A DNA stretch of 64,000 nucleotides. Source: CAVUAT01 sp963739545 (GTDB lineage Bacteria; Actinomycetota; Thermoleophilia; Solirubrobacterales; 70-9). A model generated the notes under the pieces. The model searched no databases, was not told where the DNA came from, and was given only the letters and a program-made list of their open reading frames with translations. Positions 53,844-64,000 of this stretch are shown here, piece by piece. Position 1 is the first letter of the stretch, and each line of letters starts with the position of its first letter. The DNA lies in NCBI GenBank assembly GCA_963739545.1, contig CAVUAT010000014.1, positions 744,001 to 808,000 of the forward strand, in the 5' to 3' direction. The position numbers and the translations under genes were made by a program.

Positions 53844-54344
53844 ATGGAGACAGCAGAACCGGAAACCGGCAACGCCACCCCCGCCCCCGACCCGATCGTC
53901 GACACGCAGACCGAGGTCGAAGCCGCGTTCGAAGAGGTCGAGGTCGATGCGCCGCTGGTCGGGATCATCATGGGCTCGAAGAACGACAAGCCCAAGATGC
54001 AGCCCGCGGGGCAGATCCTCCACGAGCACGGCATCAGCTACGAGGTGCGCGTGCTGAGCGCCCACCGCGAGCCGGAGCCGACCGCCGATTACTGCGCCAA
54101 CGCCCGCATGCGCGGCCTCAAGGTGATCATCGCCGGCGCCGGGATGTCGGCGGCCCTGCCCGGGTTCGCCGCCTCGAAGAGCGACCTGCCTGTGATCGGC
54201 GTCCCCATCCTGGGCAAGTCGCTGGGCGGGCTCGACGCGCTGCTCTCGGCCGTGCAGATGCCGCCGGGCGTGCCGGTCGCCTGCGTGGCGATCGACGGCG
54301 CGAAGAACGCGGGGTTGCTCGCAATCAGGATCATCAACAGCTGA
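53844..54344 (+). CDS. purE: N5-carboxyaminoimidazole ribonucleotide mutase
   Basis: The 166-residue class I PurE converts N5-CAIR to CAIR. Core motifs are GIIMGSKNDKPKMQ, the catalytic His segment VRVLSAHREPE (commonly SAHRTP), GAGMSAALPGFAA and LGKSLGGLDALLS. An acidic N-terminal extension of about 38 residues (MQTAEPETG-like start, PDPIVDTQTEVEAAFEEVE) is unusual and probably disordered. No purK is seen in the window; it may lie elsewhere. ATG 53844 has an AGAGGAAG ribosome site. A palindromic element follows the stop. Confidence 0.95.
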   Translation: METAEPETGNATPAPDPIVDTQTEVEAAFEEVEVDAPLVGIIMGSKNDKPKMQPAGQILHEHGISYEVRVLSAHREPEPTADYCANARMRGLKVIIAGAGMSAALPGFAASKSDLPVIGVPILGKSLGGLDALLSAVQMPPGVPVACVAIDGAKNAGLLAIRIINS

Positions 54345-54365
54345 ATAGATGGCAAGCTTCATCAG

Positions 54366-54401
54366 CCCGCATCACCTCGGCTGCGCCTGCGGGGATGCGG
54401 G
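54366..54401 (+). terminator. Palindromic 3' element after purE
   Basis: CCCGCATC (54366-54373) pairs with GATGCGGG (54394-54401) around a core ACCTCGGCTGCGCCTGCGG that resembles the inverted core of the elements at 39091 and 39628. No T-run follows. It separates purE from purB and may attenuate or stabilise the message. Confidence 0.5.
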
Positions 54402-54461
54402 GTCGCGACGCAATCGGGAGGGATGCTGAGGAACCCCTTGGTCCTTCAATCGAGATGACCC

Positions 54462-55742
<1,281 letters not shown>

Positions 55743-55751
55743 GCTCACCCG

Positions 55752-56072
55752 ATGGTGCTCTACACCTGCGGGCTGGGCGGCACCGGGCCCACCATCCTCC
55801 ATCCCTGCTCCACGGCCGTGACCGCGCTCGACCGGGCTGGGTACAGCTACGAACTGAAGAAGGTGGGGAGCTACCGGCTGATGCCATGGACCTGGGGCAG
55901 CCGCTCCGAGGACCGCGCCGAGGTGAAGCGGTTGAGCGGGACCAACGAGGTGCCGATTCTCGTGCTCGACGACGGCGAGGTGATCTCGGGCTCCAGCCAC
56001 ATAGCGCGCTGGGCGCGCAAGCACCCGCAGGGCCAGCAGCGAAGTGATCAGGCCGGGACGGGCTCGGGCTGA
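55752..56072 (+). CDS. Glutaredoxin/GST N-terminal-like protein
   Basis: The 106-residue thioredoxin-fold protein begins MVLYTCGLGGTGPTILHPCS, with a Cys early and a second at residue 19, not a CxxC. The NEVPILVLDDGEVISGSSHIARW segment is the cis-Pro loop and GST-like specificity segment (V-P, then ES/GSS). Probably a GST N-domain-type protein of unknown substrate. It lies between purB and a convergent P450, whose last 25 bases it overlaps. Confidence 0.75.
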   Translation: MVLYTCGLGGTGPTILHPCSTAVTALDRAGYSYELKKVGSYRLMPWTWGSRSEDRAEVKRLSGTNEVPILVLDDGEVISGSSHIARWARKHPQGQQRSDQAGTGSG

Positions 56073-57367
56073 GGAGCCCGGCTGCGCAGGACCGCCGGGG
56101 TGCCGTTGCGCGGGGAGAGGGTGACGTTGCGGCGGACGATGCCCTCGGGCTCCGCGGTTGCGGGCTCGAGCACCGCGCGCCGCAGCACTGTGCGCAGGAC
56201 TACGCGCATCTCGAGCTGGGCAAACGCCGCTCCGATGCACCGGCGCGTGCCGCCACCGAAGGGGATCCAGCTGTACGTCTCGGGCCCCTCGACGAGGAAG
56301 CGCTCGGGCCTGAAGGCGTAGGGGTCGGGGAAGGTCTCGGGGTCGGTGTGGGCGAGGTAGATCGAGGGCATGACTGTGGTCCCAGCCGGCAGCTCGTTCC
56401 CGCCGAGCGTTGCCGCGCGGCCGAGCTCGCGGCCGACGAACGGGACGACCGGCCGCAGCCGCAGCGCCTCCTCGACGACCGCGTCCATGTAGGCGGTCTC
56501 GGTGCCCTCCTCCACCTCCTCGCGCAGGCGATCGAGCGCGTCGGGCCGCCGGAACAGCAGGTCGAAGGCCCAGGCCAACGCGGTCGCCGTCGTCTCGTGG
56601 CCGGCCGTCAGCAGCGTCATCAGCTGGTCGCGAAGCTCGCGGTCGTCCATCCCGACGCCCTCCTCATCCCGGGCGCTGATCAGCAGCGAGAGGATGTCCT
56701 CGCGCTGGTCGATGTCCCGCGCCGCGCGGTGCTCGGCGATCTCGGCGGCGAGCAGCGCGTCGGTCCCCTCGATCCGGCGACGGAGCGCGCGGAAGTTCGG
56801 CAGGCGCCGCACCCAGGGGATCGTGATTCCGATCGTCGCCGGCGAGCGGGTCGCTGCGAGGATGTCCAGCAGGCCCTGGCGCAGCGGCTCGCGGCGGGCC
56901 TCGGCCACCCCGAAGACCGCTCGCATGATCACCTCGAGCGTGATCGCCTGCATCGAGGCGTGGAGGGGGAAGGCGGCGCCGAGCGGCCACGAGTCGACCT
57001 CGCGCTCGGTCGCCTCCTCCATCACGCGCTCATAGGCGCGCATACGCTTGCCGTGGAACAGGGGGAGCATCAGCCTGCGGCGCTCGAGGTGCTCGGCACC
57101 CTCGAGGAGGAGCAGCGAGCGGTCCCCCAGCAGCGGAGCGAGGATCACGTTCCGGCCGGCGGCGATGGTGTTGACGCGGTCGGCAGAGAAGAGCGCCTTG
57201 AGCGAGGGCGGGTCGGTGATGAAGACGACCTCACCGACGGGCAGAACCCTCAGTGTGAAGGTAGGGCCGAACTCGCGCCGGCAGCGCTCCATCATCGGGA
57301 CGGGGCGCGCGATGAAACGGGCGCTCTGGAGCGGAGCTGGGAACGAGGGGCCTGCAGGAAGGGCCAT
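56048..57367 (-). CDS. Cytochrome P450
   Basis: The 439-residue protein has the I-helix AGHETTATALAW, the K-helix EALRLRP, the meander FRPERFL and the haem loop FGGGTRRCIGAAFA with the ligand Cys. The layout is class B (bacterial soluble) and no membrane anchor is seen. P450s insert oxygen into organic substrates with electrons from ferredoxin partners, none of which is nearby. It is the only minus-strand gene within the purine series and overlaps the end of the upstream glutaredoxin-like gene, suggesting a later insertion in the series. Confidence 0.95.
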   Translation of the reverse strand: MALPAGPSFPAPLQSARFIARPVPMMERCRREFGPTFTLRVLPVGEVVFITDPPSLKALFSADRVNTIAAGRNVILAPLLGDRSLLLLEGAEHLERRRLMLPLFHGKRMRAYERVMEEATEREVDSWPLGAAFPLHASMQAITLEVIMRAVFGVAEARREPLRQGLLDILAATRSPATIGITIPWVRRLPNFRALRRRIEGTDALLAAEIAEHRAARDIDQREDILSLLISARDEEGVGMDDRELRDQLMTLLTAGHETTATALAWAFDLLFRRPDALDRLREEVEEGTETAYMDAVVEEALRLRPVVPFVGRELGRAATLGGNELPAGTTVMPSIYLAHTDPETFPDPYAFRPERFLVEGPETYSWIPFGGGTRRCIGAAFAQLEMRVVLRTVLRRAVLEPATAEPEGIVRRNVTLSPRNGTPAVLRSRAPQPEPVPA

Positions 57368-57442
57368 ACGTCGAATCTACTCCGCAAAGAGCGGCAAAGT
57401 GGCCGCGTGGCCGCGCCTGCCCTGGGCTAGAGTCGGAAAGCC

Positions 57443-58300
57443 GTGGCGGGCGCGCTCCAAGACCTGAAGCTTCACTCCTCCGGCAAGGTCCGGGAGATCT
57501 ACGAGGACGGCGACGACCTCGTAATGGTCGCGTCTGACCGGATCTCGGTCTACGACGTGATCCTGCCGACCGAGATCCCCGACAAGGGCGTGGTGCTCAA
57601 CAAGATGTCGCTCTTCTGGTTCGAGCTGACCGGTGACATCGTTCCCAATCACTTCATCTCCGAGGACGTCCCCGCCGAGGCCGAGGGCAGGGGGATGCGC
57701 GTCAAGAAGCTGGAGATGTTCCCGGTCGAGTGCGTGGTCCGCGGCTACATCACCGGTTCGGGCTGGAAGGAGTACAAGGAGTCCGGCGCCGTGTGCGGGA
57801 TCGAGCTCCCCGATGGGCTTCGGGAGTCCGACAAGCTGCCCGAGCCGATCTTCACCCCGGCGACGAAGGCCGAGCTCGGCGAGCACGACGAGAACATCGA
57901 CTTCGAGCGCGCGGCCGAGCTGATCGGCGATCGGCCCCTGATGGAGGAGCTGCGGCGCGTGTCGATCGAGATCTACCAGCGCGGCGCCGACCACGCTGCC
58001 GAGCGGGGCATCATCCTCGCCGACACCAAGTTCGAGTTCGGCTCCAGCCCCGGGTGCGAGGTCGTGCTCGGCGACGAGGTGCTGACGCCGGACTCCTCGC
58101 GCTTCTGGCCGGCCGACTCCTACGAGCCCGGCCGTAGCCAGCCCTCGTTCGACAAGCAGTACGTGCGCGACTACTCCGACTCCGTCGGCTGGGACCACAC
58201 CCCGCCGGGGCCGGAGCTCCCCGACGAGGTCGTCGAGGGCACCCGAGCGAAGTATGTCGAGGCCTACGAGCGCATAACCGAGCGCGACCTCGACGCCTGA
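57443..58300 (+). CDS. purC: SAICAR synthetase
   Basis: The 285-residue enzyme joins aspartate to CAIR with ATP. Start region GKVREIYEDGDDLVMVASDRIS-type (cited as SSGKVREIYEDGDD), the ATP/substrate site ECVVRGYITGSGW, LADTKFEFGS and DEVLTPDSSRFWP are diagnostic of PurC. GTG start. It is preceded by the divergent P450 with 75 bases between, where its promoter should lie, and followed by purS after 22 bases. Confidence 0.97.
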   Translation: MAGALQDLKLHSSGKVREIYEDGDDLVMVASDRISVYDVILPTEIPDKGVVLNKMSLFWFELTGDIVPNHFISEDVPAEAEGRGMRVKKLEMFPVECVVRGYITGSGWKEYKESGAVCGIELPDGLRESDKLPEPIFTPATKAELGEHDENIDFERAAELIGDRPLMEELRRVSIEIYQRGADHAAERGIILADTKFEFGSSPGCEVVLGDEVLTPDSSRFWPADSYEPGRSQPSFDKQYVRDYSDSVGWDHTPPGPELPDEVVEGTRAKYVEAYERITERDLDA

Positions 58301-58322
58301 GCCCGCCAGTAGGCTGGAATCG

Positions 58323-58552
58323 TTGAAGGCGAAAGTGCTGATCCGGCCCAAGCAGGGCATCCTCGACCCGCAGGGCAAGGCGGTCGAGCGCGCGCTGCCG
58401 GCGCTCGGGTTCGAGGGCGTCTCGGACGTCAGGGTGGGGCGCCTGGTCGAGCTCGAGACCGACGACCCGAGCCAGCTCGACTCGCTCTGCGAGAAGCTGC
58501 TCGCCAACCCGCTGATCGAAGACTTCGAAGTGGAGCTGGAGGACGACGCAGG

Positions 58553-58556
<4 letters not shown>
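58323..58556 (+). CDS. purS: Phosphoribosylformylglycinamidine synthase subunit PurS
   Basis: The 77-residue protein is the small bridging subunit that couples PurQ to PurL in the three-part FGAM synthase. It begins KAKVLIRPKQGILDPQGKAV, the family signature, and ends in an acidic strand (FEVELEDDAG). TTG start at 58323. The stop overlaps the purQ start by 4 bases (TTGA). Confidence 0.96.
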
Positions 58557-59221
<665 letters not shown>

Positions 59222-59227
59222 CCGAGC

Positions 59228-61541
59228 GTGTCCTTTCCTGCCCCGACGCCTGCGTCGCACCCGGCCGGCTCCGGAAGCGAAGCTGAGGAGCCGGCCGTCA
59301 ATGGCGCAGCCGTCAGCCAATCACCTCATGTCGCGCTCGGCCTCACAGACTTCGAGTACGAGCGCATCTGCGAGCTGCTTGAGCGCGAGCCGAACCGGGT
59401 GGAGCTGGCGATGTTCTCGCTGCTGTGGTCCGAGCACTGCGCCTATAAGCACTCGCGAAAGCTGCTGCGGCGCCTGCCGACCGATGGCGAGCGGGTGGTG
59501 ATGGGCCCTGGAGAGAACGCGGGAGCGGTCGACATCGGGAACGGGCACGCCGTCGCGTTCAAGGTCGAGTCGCACAACCACCCGAGCGCGGTCGAGCCGT
59601 TCCAGGGGGCGGCGACCGGGATCGGCGGGATCCTGCGCGACGTGTTCGCGATCGGAGCTCGGCCGATCGCGGTGCTCGACAGCCTTCGCTTCGGCGAGCC
59701 GAGCTCCGAGCGCTCGCGCTATCTGTTCGAGGGCGCGGTCGCGGGCATCGGCCACTACGGCAACTCGATCGGGGTGCCCAACGTCGGCGGCGAGGTCTAC
59801 TTCGAACCGCCCTACGAGCACAACTGCCTCGTCAATGCCATGTGCGTCGGGCTGGCGAGGACCGAGCAGATGATCCGCGCGGCGGCCGCCGGCCCGGGCA
59901 ACGTGATCGTGCTGATCGGCGCATCGACCGGGCGCGACGGGATCGGCGGCGCCTCGGTGCTCGCCTCGGCCGAGCTCGAGGCCGGGGACGACTCGAAGCG
60001 CCCCACCGTCCAGATCGGCGACCCGTTCGAGGAGTCGAAGCTGCTCGAGGTGTGCCTGGAGCTGCTCGACCGCGAGCTGCTCGTCTCGCTCCAGGACCTC
60101 GGTGCAGCCGGGCTCACCTCGTCGGCGGGCGAGATGGCTTCCGCCGGCGGCGTCGGGATCGACATCGACGTCGCGCGGGTTCCCAAGCGCGAGCCCGACA
60201 TCGAGCCTTTCGAGGTGATGGTCTCGGAGTCCCAGGAGCGGATGCTCGCCGTCGTCGAGCCTTCGCGCGTGGACGAGGTGATCGCGCTCTGCGAGCGCTG
60301 GCAGACGAACGCGAACGCGATCGGCGAGGTCACCGCCAGCGGCCACCTTCGCGTCCTGGACGACGGCGCCGAGGTCGGCGACGTTCCCGTCACCGCCTTG
60401 GTCGACGAATGCCCGCTGTACGACCTCGAGCCCGCGGAGCCCGGGGCCTGGCTCTACGGCAACGAGGCGACGCTCGGCGAGAGGGTCGCCGTGGCGGCCG
60501 GGCGCTCCGCCGACCCCGAGGACCCCTCCTCGATCCTGCTCGCGCTGCTCGGTTCCCCCAACGTCGCCTCCAAGCGCTGGGCCTTCGAGCAGTACGACGC
60601 CGTCGTCGGCTCGCGCACCGTGCGGCGCCCTGAAGCCGCGGACGCCGCGGTTCTGATGATCCCCGAATCCGGCCGCGCGATCGCCATCGCGATCGACGGC
60701 AACGGCCGCCGCGTGGCGTGCGACCCGCACGCCGGCACGATCGAGGCGGTGCTCGAGTGCGCCCAGAACCTCGCCTGCGTCGGCGCCGAGCCGCTCGGGT
60801 TGACGAACTGCCTGAACTTCGGCAACCCCGAGAAGCCGGCCGTCGCGTGGCAGCTCGACCGCTCCGTGACGGGGTTGGCCGAGGCCTGCACGGTGCTCGG
60901 CGTCCCGGTGGTCGGCGGCAACGTCTCGCTCTACAACGAGACGGCGCAGGGGCCGATCTACCCCACGCCGGTCGTCGGCATGGTCGGGGAGCTGCCCGAT
61001 CCCGAGCGCGCGCCCGGCTCGGCGCTGAGCGAAGGCGACGAGATCGTCCTCGTCGGCCCCTTCGCCCCTTCGCTGGCGGGCTCCGAGCTCGTAAAGCTGC
61101 GGGGCGAGCTCGCCGCCGGGCTGCCGGCGACCGAGATCGGCCCGGTCGCCGAGGCCCTCGCCCTCGTGCGCGCCCTCGTCCGCGAGGGCCTCGCCGGCGG
61201 TGTCCACGACGTCAGCGACGGGGGCCTCGCAACCGCGCTGGCCGAGATGGCGCTCGCCGGCGACATCGGCGCCGAGATCGACCTCGATCCCTTCGTCGAG
61301 CTTCGCGGCTGCTCGGGCGAGACGGCGCTGTTCGGCGAGAGCCCCGGCGGCGTGCTGCTCGCGGGCTCGGTGGCCGGCGAGGTCGTGAGCCGCGCCGAGG
61401 CGGCCGGCGTCGACGCGGTCTCGCTCGGGACAGCAGGTGGGGACCGCGCTCGAGATCTCCGCCGCCGAGCGAGAGGCGTCGGTGCTCGTCGCCGACGCGG
61501 CCGCCGCGTGGCGCTCGCTCGCCGCCGTCATGGACGACTAG
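59228..61541 (+). CDS. purL: Phosphoribosylformylglycinamidine synthase subunit PurL (frame broken near the C-terminus)
   Basis: Corrected length is about 770 residues. GTG start after a non-conserved 35-residue extension; core motifs WSEHCAYKHSRK, KVESHNHPSAVEP, GIGGASVLAS, QDLGAAGLTSS and GGVHDVSDGGLA identify the synthetase. At about 61445 one extra C interrupts the frame: LGTAGGD is followed in frame by Arg-rich nonsense, whereas the next frame gives ALEISAAEREASVLVAD and stops at TAG 61539-61541, the expected C-terminus. FGAM synthesis is normally essential without purine supply, so a sequence error is likelier than a mutation. Confidence 0.95.
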
Positions 61542-61550
61542 AGCCTTAGC

Positions 61551-61566
61551 GCGGGCTTAGTCCCGC
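61551..61566 (+). terminator. Small hairpin after purL
   Basis: GCGGG (61551-61555), a 6-base loop CTTAGT and CCCGC (61562-61566) lie 9 bases after the purL stop, without a T-run. Weak candidate terminator or pause site. Confidence 0.35.
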
Positions 61567-61603
61567 CGTCCACGATGCCCTCGAGCGAGCGGAGGAGGAT
61601 CAA

Positions 61604-62289
61604 GTGGACCGAGGCGAGGGCGTCGAGGGCAACCCGGTGATCGTCGTCGGGCTGATGCTCGCGCTGATCGGGGTGGGCTCGGTGATCCTGCAGCGCGAGA
61701 TCGCTTCCACCATCACGGCCGCCCTTGCGCTCAGCGTCGCCTGGGCGGGTCTGGTCGGCCTCGGGTTCCTGCTCTATGCCCGAGGCCGCGGCCTGCTTCG
61801 GCCCGTTCTCGGGGGGCTCGCCGTGGGCGCGGTGATAGCCGGCGGCAGCTACTACTGGTTCTCCGTCCGCGACGACGAGGTTGACGAGGACGTCGTTACG
61901 GCGAGCGCACCAGCACCGGCCGGCGCCAAGGCCTCAAAAACGGCGGCGAGAGCCCGTCAGCGTCGCGCTCGCGACCGGATCGTTCATGGGCGAGGACGGC
62001 CACGATGGCAGCGGCACCGCGACCGTGATCGAACAGGCGAGCGGCGTCCGGGTGCTCACCTTCACCGACTTCGACGTCGACCCTGGAGCGGCCGTCGAGG
62101 TCTGGCTCACCACGGGGCCGAACGAGACCAGCGACCGAGTCGACCTGGGCGACCTGAAGGGCAACGTGGGCGACCAGCAGTACGAAGTGCCGGCCGATGC
62201 GGACCTCGAAGCGCTACGGCACCGTGGTGCTCTACTGCACACCGTTCACGGTGCGAATCGCGGTGGCGGACCTGAATGCCCAGGTATAG
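61604..62289 (+). CDS. DM13-domain membrane protein (two frame breaks)
   Basis: The GTG at 61604 has a very good GGAGGAGGA ribosome site. It gives two hydrophobic helices (VIVVGLMLALIGVGSVIL, then AGLVGLGFLLYARG and GLAVGAVIAGGSYYWF) and an acidic linker. The DM13 domain follows one frame on (VSVALATGSFMGEDG, TFTDFDVDPGAAVEVWL), and its last strand is a further frame on (YGTVVLYCTPFTVRIAV, stop 62287-62289). Extra bases are likely in the A5 run 61936-61940 and near 62211-62214. DM13 is a redox- or ligand-linked extracellular domain of unknown role. Corrected length is about 227 residues. It overlaps the next start by 14 bases. Confidence 0.72.
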
Positions 62290-63493
62290 CCTTCGCGCTC
62301 TGAACCCGATCGCTCGCCCCAAGACCAGCATCGTCCGGCTGGCTCTGCTGTTCGCGGTGGCCGTGTGCGCGGTCCCGGCGGTGGCTGAGGCCAACTTCGT
62401 CTACTGGACCAACCAGGGCGGGACCACGATCGGCAGGGCGAAGCTGAACGGCACGGGGATCAACAACAGCTTCATCGCGGGCCTCAACGACCCGCACGGG
62501 ATCGCGGTCGACTCGAAGTACATCTACTGGTCGCAGGGCAACGCGGCGACCGGGTCAATCGGGCGGGCCAACCTCGACGGCACCGGCGCCAACCCGAACT
62601 TCATTCCGCATTCCGCCGGCGTCGACAGTCCCTTCGGAGTGGCGGTGACGAGCTCCGCGCTGTTTTGGTCAAACGCCGCGGCGACGATCGGCCGTGCCGG
62701 CCTCGACGGCACCGGCGCAGTCTCGAACTTCATCGCCGCGCCGGGATCGATCTGCGGCCTCGCGGCCGACGCGAACTTCGTCTATTGGCTGAGCGACGCC
62801 AGCGGCAACAAGATCGGCCGTGCCACGGTGACGAACTCGAGCGTGAACCCTGACTTCATCACGGGGATCACGAGCAACTGCGGAGTCGCCGTCGATCCCA
62901 GCTTCGTCTACTGGGGCTCGGATGCCAGCTCGATCGGCAGGGCCACGATCGGCGGCACCGGGGCGAACAACAGCTTCATCCCGGCCGCGTCGGCCGGCGA
63001 TCCCTGCGGGGTCGCCGTCAACCCGCAGTACGTCTTCTGGGGGAACCCTCCGGCGGCGATCGGCCGGGCGAATCTGAAGGGGACCGGGTCGAACCCGGGG
63101 TTTGTCTCAGGCCCCACCGGGGTCTGCCTCGTCGCCGCCGCGCCATCGAACAAGGTCACCTTCGGGACGACGAGCCGCAACAAGAAGAAGGGGACGGCCA
63201 AGCTCACGGGGAAGGTCTCGGGGCCCGGTCTGGTCCAGGTGGCGAACACGCCCGCGACCGCCAGCGCCGCGGCCCCGACGGTGAAGACGGTCGGCCTGAC
63301 GCTGGGCGCGGCGGGCTCGTTCACCCTGCCGGTGAAGCCGAAGGGCAAGGCGGCGAAGGCCCTGAAGAAGAAGGGCAAGACGAAGGTCAAGGTGTTCGTC
63401 ACCTTCATTCCCGCCGGCGTCGCTGGGGTGGCCAACCCGGTGAAGCGCGAGATCACGTTGGTGAAGAACAGGAAGAAGAAAAAGAAGAAGTAG
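62276..63493 (+). CDS. Secreted YWTD/Vgb-like beta-propeller protein
   Basis: The 405-residue protein has a signal segment (RLALLFAVAVCAVPAVAEA) and six propeller blades recognisable by repeated F/Y-V-Y-W and IGRA-LNGTG elements (YWTNQGGTTIGRA, YWSQGNAATGSIGRA, FWSNAAATIGRA, YWLSDASGNKIGRA, YWGSDASSIGRA, FWGNPPAAIGRA). A C-terminal beta domain follows and ends in a Lys-rich tail (KKKKKK). The repeats resemble LDL-receptor YWTD blades. It is a binding or structural protein outside the cell, not an obvious enzyme. It overlaps the DM13 gene by 14 bases, so the two are coupled. Confidence 0.85.
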   Translation: MPRYSLRALNPIARPKTSIVRLALLFAVAVCAVPAVAEANFVYWTNQGGTTIGRAKLNGTGINNSFIAGLNDPHGIAVDSKYIYWSQGNAATGSIGRANLDGTGANPNFIPHSAGVDSPFGVAVTSSALFWSNAAATIGRAGLDGTGAVSNFIAAPGSICGLAADANFVYWLSDASGNKIGRATVTNSSVNPDFITGITSNCGVAVDPSFVYWGSDASSIGRATIGGTGANNSFIPAASAGDPCGVAVNPQYVFWGNPPAAIGRANLKGTGSNPGFVSGPTGVCLVAAAPSNKVTFGTTSRNKKKGTAKLTGKVSGPGLVQVANTPATASAAAPTVKTVGLTLGAAGSFTLPVKPKGKAAKALKKKGKTKVKVFVTFIPAGVAGVANPVKREITLVKNRKKKKKK

Positions 63494-63575
63494 CAGCCGC
63501 TGCTACTCTGCGTTCTCGGGCTGGGGTCCTGCCCGACGCCCCCTATCTCCAGAGGTTGAGACACCTCTTCCCATC

Positions 63576-64000
63576 TTGAGCGATCGGCCGTTCGACTATT
63601 CGGATCGCGATGGCCCGCGCGATGAATGCGGGGTCTTCGGCGTGTACGCACCCGGGCGCGACGTCTCGCGTCTGGCCTACTTCGCGCTGTACGCGCTCCA
63701 GCACCGCGGCCAGGAGTCGGCGGGGATCGCCACCTGCGAGGGCGGCCACATCACGACGCTCCGGGAGCTGGGACTGGTCTCCCAGGTTTTCGACGAGCAG
63801 CAGCTTCGCGCGCTCACGGGGAACATGGGGATCGGCCACGTCCGCTACTCGACGACGGGCGGTGGGGCGTGGGAGAACGCACAGCCCGTTTGGCGCGACG
63901 ACGGCCGCGAGCTGGCGCTGGCGCACAACGGCAACCTGACCAACGCGGTCGAGCTCCACAACGAGCTTCGCGACGCGGGCGTCGAGCTGCGCGGGACCTC
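63576..64000 (+). CDS. purF: Amidophosphoribosyltransferase, 5' part (continues past window)
   Basis: The visible 141 codons begin with TTG 63576 and a propeptide, then DECGVFGVYAPG with the N-terminal nucleophile Cys after cleavage, and continue with ALYALQHRGQESAGIA, HVRYSTTGGG and ALAHNGNLTN, the glutaminase domain of PurF. It commits PRPP to purine synthesis, transferring ammonia from glutamine. The rest lies outside the window. It is separated from purL by the DM13 and propeller genes. Confidence 0.96.
   Translation, partial: MSDRPFDYSDRDGPRDECGVFGVYAPGRDVSRLAYFALYALQHRGQESAGIATCEGGHITTLRELGLVSQVFDEQQLRALTGNMGIGHVRYSTTGGGAWENAQPVWRDDGRELALAHNGNLTNAVELHNELRDAGVELRGT

Noticed and set aside
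54345..54461. Purine riboswitch before purB
   Set aside because: The gap contains a palindromic 3' element but no conserved purine-aptamer core that I can recognise.

Overview
The window is dense, very GC-rich bacterial DNA, mostly single-copy core genes. Many genes start at GTG or TTG and many neighbours overlap by 1-4 bases. An HspR-type dnaK operon, a phosphatidylinositol-type lipid locus, a purine cluster with separate purS/purQ/purL, and several families I associate with Solirubrobacterales/Thermoleophilia suggest a deep-branching actinobacterium. This placement is inferred from gene content, not from a marker tree.

Layout. 1-5.65 kb: end of an enolase-superfamily gene, ferritin, two tandem S51 peptidases, a large membrane protein, a methyltransferase. 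5.65-12.40 kb: a segment bounded by an intact tRNA-Asp and a 43-base copy of that tRNA's 3' half. It has the geometry of an element integrated in a tRNA gene, and it carries a small membrane protein, an orphan NarL/LuxR response regulator and a 1690-residue secreted protein with seven nearly identical 105-residue repeats. 12.4-22.5 kb: cold-shock protein, FAH hydrolase, a pair of decayed genes, an FtsH-like protease, tRNA-Val, an ATP-grasp enzyme, SDR, Ohr, Lgt, two SGNH hydrolases and tRNA-Glu. 22.6-29.4 kb: argF, an EEP nuclease/phosphatase, two coiled-coil proteins, an RNA m5U methyltransferase, a luciferase-like oxidoreductase and a secreted GH5 glycosidase.

29.4-37.4 kb is the most coherent functional block, all on the minus strand. 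It encodes two PAP2-type inositol-phosphotransferase/phosphatase candidates around a polytopic protein, a CDP-alcohol phosphotransferase and myo-inositol-3-phosphate synthase, closed by a clear terminator. Beyond it lie a PimA-like glycosyltransferase fused to a PHP domain and a uracil-DNA-glycosylase-like protein. Together they look like synthesis and decoration of inositol lipids. 37.5-48.5 kb: alpha/beta hydrolase, endonuclease III, cytochrome c, dnaK-grpE-dnaJ-hspR, a class A beta-lactamase-like protein and clpB. 48.5-52.5 kb: cell-wall hydrolase and small enzymes. 52.5-64 kb: purD, purE, purB, purC, purS, purQ, purL and the start of purF, interrupted by a P450 and by a DM13/beta-propeller pair.

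Four genes (hspR, a lytic transglycosylase, purL, a DM13 gene) show five apparent frame breaks, each equal to one extra base. Since purL is affected, base-call errors are the simplest reading. No integrase, transposase, CRISPR array or rRNA was found.
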